A stretch of DNA of 11,025 bases from F23-B02 sp045601285 (GTDB taxonomy: Bacteria; Bacillota; Clostridia; Oscillospirales; Oscillospiraceae), in the NCBI GenBank assembly GCA_045601285.1, contig JAZRZJ010000035.1:1-11025 (forward strand). The letters are read 5' to 3'. Under the pieces are notes generated by a model. It was not told the origin of the DNA, made no database searches, and saw only the letters and a program-made list of their open reading frames with translations. Position 1 is the first letter of the stretch, and the number at the start of each line of letters is the position of its first letter. The position numbers were made by a program, and so were the translations under genes. This document shows, piece by piece, positions 6,162 through 11,025 of this stretch.

Positions 6162-6935
6162 ATGGCCAAAATCATTGCCGTAGCCAATCAGAAGGGCGGT
6201 GTTGGCAAAACAACGACCTGCGTAAATCTCTGCGCGGCGCTTCATTCAAAGGGCAAAAAAGTTCTGCTGATTGACTGCGACCCCCAGGGCAACAGCACAT
6301 CGGGCATGGGTGTCAGTAAATCCGAAAGTCCGAATTGCTATGATCTGCTGACAAAAGGAACTTTTGTCCTCGATTGCATAAGAAAAACTGCTTTCGGCGA
6401 TGTAATTCCCTCAAACAAGGATCTTTCGGGCGCATCAGTTGAGCTTGTAGACAAGAAAAGCCGTGAATTTATACTGAAAATCGCAATACAGACCATCTGC
6501 AGCGACTACGACTACATATTCATCGACTGTCCGCCCTCACTTGAGCTGCTTACTCTCAACGCTTTTGTGGCCGCAGACAGCATTCTCATTCCCATGCAGT
6601 GCGAATACTACGCCCTTGAGGGCATTGCAGACCTCATGACAAGCATCAGAATGTGCAACAAACGGCTTAATCCCACGCTGCACATTCAGGGCATACTGCT
6701 TACCATGTACGATACACGCACAAACCTAACTCAGCAGGTCACCGCCGAGCTTAAGCAGTTTTTCGGCGAGAAGGTCTACGAAACGGTAATTCCCCGCAGC
6801 GTAAGACTTTCCGAGGCACCAAGCCACGGAATCCCCGGCGTAGTCTATGACCGGATTGGCAAGGGCAGCCGCGCATACATGAAATTAGCAGAGGAATTCC
6901 TTAAAAAAGAAAATAAGAACAAAAAAGGAGGCTGA
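6162..6935 (+). CDS. parA: Chromosome partitioning ATPase ParA (Soj)
   Basis: The 257-residue product is a chromosomal-type ParA with no N-terminal DNA-binding extension. It has the deviant Walker A box KGGVGKTTT (11-19), Walker A' DCDPQGN (38-44) and Walker B YIFIDCPP (Asp122). ParA binds DNA nonspecifically as an ATP dimer; ParB-parS complexes trigger its ATPase, giving origin movement, and Soj also modulates DnaA in Bacillus. The ATG at 6162 follows GAGGTGA with 4-nt spacing. parB begins 2 nt after its stop. Adjacent parS and ParB identify it as the chromosome partition protein rather than a MinD or plasmid relative. Confidence 0.96.
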   Translation: MAKIIAVANQKGGVGKTTTCVNLCAALHSKGKKVLLIDCDPQGNSTSGMGVSKSESPNCYDLLTKGTFVLDCIRKTAFGDVIPSNKDLSGASVELVDKKSREFILKIAIQTICSDYDYIFIDCPPSLELLTLNAFVAADSILIPMQCEYYALEGIADLMTSIRMCNKRLNPTLHIQGILLTMYDTRTNLTQQVTAELKQFFGEKVYETVIPRSVRLSEAPSHGIPGVVYDRIGKGSRAYMKLAEEFLKKENKNKKGG

Positions 6936-6937
6936 AC

Positions 6938-7834
6938 ATGGCAAAGGACAGTAAAAAAGGCCTCGGAACAGGCTTAAGCGCCCTTTTCGGCGAGGATTTT
7001 CTTGACGATGAAGAGTCAAGCGAGCTGCTGTATCTTCCCATTTCAAAGGTGGAGCCCCGGGCAGAACAGCCAAGAACACGCTTTGACGACGATGCTTTGC
7101 AGGAGCTTGCAGACTCAATCGCTCAGTACGGACTGATTCAGCCCATAACGGTGCGAAAGCTTGACAGCGGTTACTATCAGATAATCGCAGGCGAGCGCCG
7201 CTGGCGCGCATCGCGCATGGCAGGTCTTGCGGAGGTTCCCGTCAGAGTGATTGAAGCCGATGACCGCAGGGTTGCCGAGCTTGCACTGGTGGAAAATCTT
7301 CAGCGTGAGGATTTGAACCCAATTGAAGAAGCCATGGGCTACAAGGCGCTCATCGAGGAGTATGGGCTCACGCAGGACGAGGCGGCAAAGAGCGTGGGCA
7401 AATCGCGGCCCGCGATAACAAACTCAATGCGTCTGCTTTCCCTGGGGAAAAAGGTGCTGGAGATGGTAGAAAAGGGAATGCTTTCCGCAGGTCACGCAAG
7501 AGCGCTGCTTCCAGTTGAAAATGCGGAGCTGCAGCTTGAGCTGGCACAGCAGGTCGTTTCTGGCGGTCTTTCCGTGAGAAAAACCGAGCAGCTTGCGGCA
7601 AAAACCATTAAAAAGCTGCGCACACCGGAAAAAGAAAAGGTCGCAGGCGACGAAATCGTTGTGGATTACATCGCGGAAGCATCAAATATGCTCAGCAGCA
7701 GCCTTGCCCGCAAGGTCAGCATTGAGCAGGGCAAGCGCCGCGGCAAAATCGTCCTTGAATATTATGACAGCGATGACAGAGAGGCGCTTATCTCAAATCT
7801 CATTAAAATGGGACGCTCATGGGGCGAAAACTAA
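6938..7834 (+). CDS. parB: Chromosome partitioning protein ParB (Spo0J)
   Basis: The 298-residue product is a complete ParB. At the N-terminus GLGTGLSALFG (8-18) is the ParA-stimulating motif. The CTP-binding domain follows, with LPISKVEPRAEQPR near 33-46, the arginine-rich box GERRWRA (85-91) and ENLQREDLNP (119-128). A helix-turn-helix lies at about 144-167 (LTQDEAAKSVGKSRPAITNSMRL) and reads the parS palindrome. The C-terminal region after about 235 is the dimerisation domain. ParB loads at parS as a CTP-dependent clamp, spreads, recruits SMC and stimulates ParA. The ribosome binding site AGGAGG (6926-6931) lies inside the end of parA, 6 nt from the ATG. Confidence 0.96.
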   Translation: MAKDSKKGLGTGLSALFGEDFLDDEESSELLYLPISKVEPRAEQPRTRFDDDALQELADSIAQYGLIQPITVRKLDSGYYQIIAGERRWRASRMAGLAEVPVRVIEADDRRVAELALVENLQREDLNPIEEAMGYKALIEEYGLTQDEAAKSVGKSRPAITNSMRLLSLGKKVLEMVEKGMLSAGHARALLPVENAELQLELAQQVVSGGLSVRKTEQLAAKTIKKLRTPEKEKVAGDEIVVDYIAEASNMLSSSLARKVSIEQGKRRGKIVLEYYDSDDREALISNLIKMGRSWGEN

Positions 7835-7872
7835 CACTATTTGTAATATCGTTATAACAAGGAGTTATATTT

Positions 7873-9177
7873 ATGCTTGACATTAGATTTGTCAGGGAAA
7901 ACCCCGACATAGTAAAGGAAAACATTAAGAAGAAATTCCAGGACGCAAAGCTTCCTCTCGTTGATGAGGTGCTGGAGCTTGACAAGCTCAACCGCGCCGC
8001 CATAACCGAGGCAAGTGAGCTCCGCGCAAGCCGCAACAGTCTTTCCAAGGAAGTCGGAAAGCTCATGGGCATGGCAAAGAAGGACCCCTCAAAGCTTGAG
8101 GAGGCAGAAAAGGTAAAGGCTCAGGTAAAGGCAAACGCTGAGCGTCTTGCAGAGCTTGAAAAGCTTGAGGAGGAATACGCCGCACGTATCCACACCATCA
8201 TGCTCACCATTCCCAACATCATCGACCCCTCCGTTCCCATCGGTCCCGATGACAGCGCAAACGTTGAGGTTCAGCGCTTCGGCGAACCCGTAGTTCCCGA
8301 ATACGCCATTCCCTACCATACCGAGATCATGGAACGCTTCAGCGGCGTTGACATGGACTCCGCAGGCCGTGTTTCCGGCAGCGGCTTCTACTATCTCATG
8401 GGCGATATCGCGCGTCTGCACTCCGCAGTTCTCGCTTACGCCCGCGACTTCATGATAGGCAAGGGCTTCATCTACTGCATTCCTCCCTTTATGATCCACG
8501 GCAACGTTGTTGAGGGCGTCATGAGCCAGACCGACATGGACGCCATGATGTACAAGATAGAGGGCGAAGATCTTTACCTCATCGGTACAAGCGAGCACTC
8601 CATGATAGGCAAGTTCATCGACCAGATCATCCCCGAGGAAAGCCTGCCCCAGACTCTCACCTCCTACAGCCCCTGCTTCCGCAAGGAAAAGGGCGCCCAC
8701 GGCATTGAGGAGCGCGGCGTTTACCGCATTCACCAGTTTGAAAAGCAGGAGATGATAGTTGTCTGCAAGCCCGAGGACAGCATGGACTGGTACGAAAAGA
8801 TGTGGCGCTACAGCGTTGAGCTGTTCAGAAGCATGGAGATTCCCGTACGTCAGCTTGAGTGCTGCAGCGGCGACCTTGCCGACCTTAAGGTCAAGTCCTG
8901 CGACATCGAGGCCTGGTCCCCCCGTCAGCAGAAGTACTTCGAGGTCTGCTCCTGCTCCAATCTGGGCGATGCCCAGTCCCGCAGACTTAAGATGCGCGTA
9001 AAGGGCGAGGACGGCAAGATGTATCTGCCCCACACCCTCAACAACACCGTTGTTGCTCCTCCCCGTATGCTCATCGCATTCCTCGAAAATCATCTGCAGG
9101 CAGACGGCAGCGTAACCATTCCCGAGGTGCTCCGTCCCTACATGGGCGGTCTTGAGGTCATGGTGCCCAAGAAATGA
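7873..9177 (+). CDS. serS: Seryl-tRNA synthetase
   Basis: The 434-residue enzyme charges tRNA-Ser with serine (class II). The start MLDIRFVRENPDIVKENI is typical of bacterial SerRS. An N-terminal coiled-coil arm (about 30-110) contacts the long variable arm of tRNA-Ser. Motif 2 is FRKEKGAHGIEERGVYRIHQ with Arg270 and Glu272; motif 3 is NNTVVAPPRMLIAFLEN with Arg398, followed by the conserved DGSVTIPEVLRPYMGG. Motifs 2 and 3 differ from the usual FRxEAGxxGRDTRG and NGSxLAxxR forms, so this is a divergent clade, but the catalytic arginines are kept. AAGGAG (7859-7864) lies 8 nt from the ATG. Only 38 nt separate it from parB, leaving no room for a T-box leader, so it is probably cotranscribed with parAB. 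Confidence 0.95.
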   Translation: MLDIRFVRENPDIVKENIKKKFQDAKLPLVDEVLELDKLNRAAITEASELRASRNSLSKEVGKLMGMAKKDPSKLEEAEKVKAQVKANAERLAELEKLEEEYAARIHTIMLTIPNIIDPSVPIGPDDSANVEVQRFGEPVVPEYAIPYHTEIMERFSGVDMDSAGRVSGSGFYYLMGDIARLHSAVLAYARDFMIGKGFIYCIPPFMIHGNVVEGVMSQTDMDAMMYKIEGEDLYLIGTSEHSMIGKFIDQIIPEESLPQTLTSYSPCFRKEKGAHGIEERGVYRIHQFEKQEMIVVCKPEDSMDWYEKMWRYSVELFRSMEIPVRQLECCSGDLADLKVKSCDIEAWSPRQQKYFEVCSCSNLGDAQSRRLKMRVKGEDGKMYLPHTLNNTVVAPPRMLIAFLENHLQADGSVTIPEVLRPYMGGLEVMVPKK

Positions 9178-9184
9178 TAAAAGC

Positions 9185-9213
9185 AAAATGCTGAATGATA
9201 AATTCAGCATTTT
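9185..9213 (+). terminator. Hairpin terminator after serS
   Basis: AAAATGCTGAAT pairs perfectly with ATTCAGCATTTT (12 bp) around the loop GATAA, starting 8 nt after the serS stop. The T run is only the TTTT that closes the stem, so termination strength is uncertain, but it ends the par-serS cluster. Confidence 0.65.
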
Positions 9214-9251
9214 AGGCGTGCGTTCATCGGCTGCAAACGAAGCGCAAAGTC

Positions 9252-9275
9252 GGCGGGAGCAAGCCCCCGCCCTAC
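9252..9275 (-). repeat. REP-like palindrome 5 (GTAG plus GC-rich 9-bp stem)
   Basis: On the minus strand: GTAG (9275-9272), arm GGCGGGGGC, loop TT, then GCTCCCGCC (9 bp with one G-T pair). It has the same layout as palindromes 1-4 but a different stem sequence. Confidence 0.7.
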
Positions 9276-9295
9276 GGCTGAAATATAAAAAACTG

Positions 9296-9369
9296 TGTCA
9301 TTCTGAGCGAAGCGAAGAATCCCCATATACGATAGGAGATTCTTCGTCGCTTCGCTCCTCAGAATGACA
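9296..9369. repeat. TGTCATTCTGAG inverted-repeat element, copy 2 (full)
   Basis: A 74-bp near-palindrome starting TGTCATTCTGAGCGAAGCG and ending CTCAGAATGACA. The middle ATATACGATAGGAG is shared with the copy at 9479, so these two are closest relatives. Confidence 0.8.
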
Positions 9370-9399
9370 GGCTATTTGCGGAGCAGTTTATCGGGGAAG

Positions 9400-9436
9400 C
9401 GGATTGCCACATCGCTTCGCTCCTCGGTTGACAGGC
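9400..9436. repeat. Degenerate repeat half
   Basis: GGATTGCCACATCGCTTCGC then TCCTCGGTTGACAGGC resembles the right arm of the neighbouring inverted-repeat elements, with changes (GGTTGACA for GAATGACA) and no left arm. It looks like a decayed or related element. Confidence 0.45.
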
Positions 9437-9478
9437 GTTTTTAATGAGCAGTAGATTGCCCTTTTAAAGAAATAAACG

Positions 9479-9552
9479 TGTCATTCTGAACGAAGTGAAG
9501 AATCCCCCTATACGATAGGAGATTCTTCGTCGCTGTGCTCCTCAGAATGACA
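9479..9552. repeat. TGTCATTCTGAG inverted-repeat element, copy 3 (full)
   Basis: A 74-bp near-palindrome from TGTCATTCTGAACGAAGTGA to CTCAGAATGACA, followed by GGCTTTTT. The hairpin plus T run could terminate rightward transcription. No gene lies between serS and mscL; the roughly 490 bp hold this and the neighbouring repeats. Confidence 0.8.
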
Positions 9553-9562
9553 GGCTTTTTGC

Positions 9563-9588
9563 GGAGCGATGTGGGCATTGCTCCCTAC
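9563..9588 (-). repeat. REP-like palindrome 6 (GTAG plus 9-bp stem)
   Basis: On the minus strand: GTAG (9588-9585), arm GGAGCAATG, loop CCCA, then CATCGCTCC (one mismatch). It has the GTAG-palindrome layout with another stem sequence and a 4-nt loop. Confidence 0.6.
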
Positions 9589-9624
9589 GGTACCTCGTTT
9601 TATACAAATCGCAAACCGTTAAAT

Positions 9625-9653
9625 TTGTTCCAATTTTTAAAATTTATTATAAG
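9625..9653 (+). promoter_or_regulatory. Candidate promoter of mscL
   Basis: TTGTTC (9625-9630), a 17-nt spacer, and TATAAG (9648-9653) lie in an AT-rich stretch. The predicted start near 9660 would leave only about 10 nt of leader and cut into the weak AGTGAG ribosome binding site, so the true start may lie upstream. Confidence 0.35.
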
Positions 9654-9669
9654 AAAGTGAGAAAAAACC

Positions 9670-10059
9670 ATGAAAAAGTTCCTTGAAGAGTTCAAAGCCT
9701 TCGCAATGCGCGGCAACGTTCTCGACCTGGCAGTCGGCGTTGTCATCGGCGGCGCCTTCACCGCAATCGTCACCGCGATCGTCGAAAATCTGCTGACCCC
9801 CATTCTGGGCCTGCTCATCCCCGACAGCACCTTTGCCGATTGGGCTCCCGGCGGCTTCGGCATCGGCGCGGTAATCAACGCCATCATCACCTTCATCATC
9901 ACCGCTTTTGCCGTTTTCCTCATCGTCAAGGCTGTCAACAAGCTCAGCAGTCTGAAGAAAAAGGACGCCGAAGAAGCAGTTGAGGAGATCGTTGAAGAGG
10001 CCAAGCCCACCACCGAAGAGCTGCTGGCTCAGATCCTCGAAGAGCTCAAGAGCAAGTAA
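9670..10059 (+). CDS. mscL: Large-conductance mechanosensitive channel MscL
   Basis: The 129-residue product has the MscL signature at its start: FLEEFKAFAMRGNVLDLAVG followed by VVIGGAFTAIVTAIVENLLTP, the amphipathic helix and first membrane helix lining the pore. The second membrane helix is at about 75-98 (AVINAIITFIITAFAVFLIV). A charged C-terminal helix (SLKKKDAEEAVEEIVEE and PTTEELLAQILEELKSK) forms the cytoplasmic bundle. Length is normal. The homopentamer opens under membrane tension to release solutes on hypo-osmotic shock. The start ATG at 9670 has a weak AGTGAG ribosome binding site. It stands alone between repeat-filled spacers. Confidence 0.96.
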   Translation: MKKFLEEFKAFAMRGNVLDLAVGVVIGGAFTAIVTAIVENLLTPILGLLIPDSTFADWAPGGFGIGAVINAIITFIITAFAVFLIVKAVNKLSSLKKKDAEEAVEEIVEEAKPTTEELLAQILEELKSK

Positions 10060-10078
10060 TACATAAAAGCGGGATATC

Positions 10079-10109
10079 CTTCGTCGCTGCGCGAAATCAT
10101 AATGACAGG
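10079..10109. repeat. TGTCATTCTGAG element, right half only
   Basis: CCTTCGTCGCTGCGCGAAAT then CATAATGACAGG, followed by CTTTTT, is a right arm of the inverted-repeat element. The left arm is missing. It lies 19 nt after mscL. Confidence 0.55.
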
Positions 10110-10129
10110 CTTTTTAACATTTGCGGTAA

Positions 10130-10153
10130 GGGCGCTTCGTGAAGCGCCCCTAC
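10130..10153 (-). repeat. REP-like palindrome 7 (GTAG plus 9-bp stem)
   Basis: On the minus strand: GTAG (10153-10150), arm GGGCGCTTC, loop AC, perfect complementary arm GAAGCGCCC. It is the third distinct perfect or near-perfect 9-bp stem with a 2-nt loop in the window. Confidence 0.7.
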
Positions 10154-10156
10154 TGA

Positions 10157-10184
10157 TCCCTAATACCTAATCCCTATTACCTAA
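10157..10184. repeat. Heptanucleotide tandem repeat, about four units
   Basis: TCCCTAA, TACCTAA, TCCCTAT, TACCTAA: four 7-nt units of the pattern TnCCTAA. It ends 11 nt before the next gene and occupies the place where a ribosome binding site would be expected. Confidence 0.65.
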
Positions 10185-10195
10185 AACACAAAGAT

Positions 10196-10876
10196 ATGAG
10201 AAAAAGTTGTATTGCAATCATTCTGCTGGCGGTAATATTGCTCTCCGCCTGCGGCACAGCCTCTGCGATAAGTGAGCCGACGGATACTCCCGAACCTCAG
10301 GTGACGGAACCTCAGGTGACGGAGCCGCCGGTCACGGAAACACCCGTTCCCACGGAGCAGGTGTTTGAGGGGCCGTTCTACATAAAAGTCAACCTCGAAA
10401 GTAATACCGTAACGGTGTATTCCGTCGTAGATGACGGCGAGCTGACCCCCTGCAAGGCCATGGTCTGCTCCACGGGTCCCGCCACGCCCAAAAGCGGCGT
10501 TTACGATATCACATGGCAGGGGAAATGGGAGTGGCTGGCGCTGTTCGGCGACGTTTTCGGCCACTACTGCACCCAGATAACGGGCAACATTCTGTTCCAC
10601 TCCGTGCCCTACACGGAGATGGGCAACAGCGGCTCTCTGGAGTACTGGCAGTTTGACCAGCTCGGCACCGCCTGCTCCATGGGCTGCATCCGTCTGCAGG
10701 TCATCGATGCCAAGTGGATATTCGACCACAAGGAGGATATCACCGCCGTTGAATTCTATTCCGACGCAGACCCCGGTCCTCTGGGCAAGCCCGTGCCGCC
10801 CAATATCGGCGGCAACGTTGACTGCCGCGGCTGGGACCCCACAGACCCCGACCCAGAAAACATGTGGAATAAGTAA
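10196..10876 (+). CDS. Lipoprotein with L,D-transpeptidase (YkuD-like) catalytic domain
   Basis: The 226-residue product has a lipoprotein signal with lipobox LSAC (Cys19), a Pro/Thr-rich linker of about 35 residues containing EPQVT repeats encoded by a 15-nt tandem repeat (10292-10336), and a C-terminal domain from about 57. That domain shows YkuD features: FYIKVNLESNTVTVY, TPKSGVYDI, then ILFHSVP with His135 and, 26 residues later, CSMGCIRL with Cys164 and Arg166. YkuD enzymes form 3-3 peptidoglycan cross-links or attach proteins to the wall through a catalytic Cys. The usual SHGC motif here reads SMGC, losing the His beside the Gly-Cys pair. The end (DCRGWDPTDPDPENMWNK) is acidic. It would sit on the outer face of the membrane. 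No good ribosome binding site precedes the ATG. Enzyme activity is inferred. Confidence 0.8.
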   Translation: MRKSCIAIILLAVILLSACGTASAISEPTDTPEPQVTEPQVTEPPVTETPVPTEQVFEGPFYIKVNLESNTVTVYSVVDDGELTPCKAMVCSTGPATPKSGVYDITWQGKWEWLALFGDVFGHYCTQITGNILFHSVPYTEMGNSGSLEYWQFDQLGTACSMGCIRLQVIDAKWIFDHKEDITAVEFYSDADPGPLGKPVPPNIGGNVDCRGWDPTDPDPENMWNK

Positions 10877-10904
10877 AAAAGACACCCTGTCGGGTGTCTT
10901 TTTT
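10875..10904. terminator. Bidirectional rho-independent terminator
   Basis: GACACCC pairs with GGGTGTC around loop TGTC, flanked by AAAAAA on the left and TTTTTT on the right. It therefore works in both directions, ending the lipoprotein gene from the left and the convergent minus-strand gene from the right. Confidence 0.92.
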
Positions 10905-10920
10905 CCTTATTCTGTGGCGG

Positions 10921-11025
10921 TCAGTCCTGCAGAACGGCGGTGACCGAAACCTCCTCGCCCTCGGGGAACACGGGGATGATATTGCCCGCCAGCGCCTTGC
11001 CGTTTACGGTGAGCTTTACGCTCTT
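10921..11025 (-). CDS. C-terminal end of a minus-strand gene (partial), possibly GH94-type phosphorylase
   Basis: Minus-strand reading from the window edge gives 34 residues and a TGA stop at 10923-10921. The peptide begins KSVKLTVNGKALAGNIIPVF and ends VSVTAVLQD. The pattern VxGKxLxGNxIP close to the C-terminus is reminiscent of cellobiose-phosphorylase-like (GH94) proteins, but the fragment is too short to be sure. The neighbouring terminator and the convergent orientation support a real gene end. The body of the gene lies to the right of the window. Confidence 0.5.
   Translation of the reverse strand, partial: KSVKLTVNGKALAGNIIPVFPEGEEVSVTAVLQD

Noticed and set aside
7835..7872. T-box leader or separate promoter for serS
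   Set aside because: The gap is only 38 nt, far too short for a T-box, and I saw no convincing -35/-10 pair, only a loose palindrome around TTGTAATATCG.
8089..9210. Long open frame of 373 codons on the minus strand opposite serS
   Set aside because: It is a mirror of the serS codon pattern, has no family resemblance, and lies wholly across a certain gene and its terminator.
10181..10885. Open frame of 234 codons on the minus strand opposite the lipoprotein gene
   Set aside because: It is antisense to a gene with a clear lipobox and YkuD motif and would begin inside the terminator.

Overview
The window looks like a piece of chromosome from a spore-forming, anaerobic Clostridia-type Firmicute, probably near the Oscillospiraceae/Ruminococcaceae. 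The evidence is a complete GerA-type spore germination operon, the spore protease gene gpr, strong AGGAGG-type ribosome binding sites, TTG and GTG starts, and moderately GC-rich coding sequence. Three perfect parS sites beside parA-parB, and what appears to be the start of an rRNA operon at the left edge, suggest an origin-proximal location. That is inference, because no dnaA or oriC is visible.

Layout from left to right. Positions 1-310 hold, on the minus strand, two near-identical strong promoters and an AT-rich, boxA-bearing leader running off the left edge, most simply the leader of an rRNA operon. Divergent from it (397-4147) is a three-gene germinant receptor operon in the order gerAA-gerAC-gerAB with 4-nt and 3-nt overlaps. 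A 390-bp spacer full of palindromic repeats follows (4148-4540). Next is rpsT on the minus strand, with a structured leader of about 155 nt, divergent from gpr, which starts at TTG.

Immediately after the gpr stop come three 16-bp parS sites, then parA-parB-serS as one tight rightward cluster. A sigma-A promoter begins at the base after the third parS, so ParB bound there could control its own operon. The serS gene encodes a seryl-tRNA synthetase with unusual motif 2 and 3 sequences. It is followed by a hairpin and about 390 bp of further repeats, then mscL (mechanosensitive channel), more repeats, a lipoprotein with an L,D-transpeptidase (YkuD-like) domain, and a bidirectional terminator shared with the 3' end of a minus-strand gene cut by the window edge.

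The genes fall into three themes: sporulation and germination (gerA operon, gpr), chromosome segregation and translation (parABS, serS, rpsT, the rRNA promoters), and envelope (mscL, the transpeptidase lipoprotein). The least explained structure is the set of intergenic repeats. Seven short palindromes each carry a GTAG tetranucleotide at one end, the hallmark of REP elements, but have several different stem sequences. They are mixed with 74-82 bp inverted-repeat elements ending in TGTCATTCTGAG. I saw no strong evidence of a wholly new multi-gene system.
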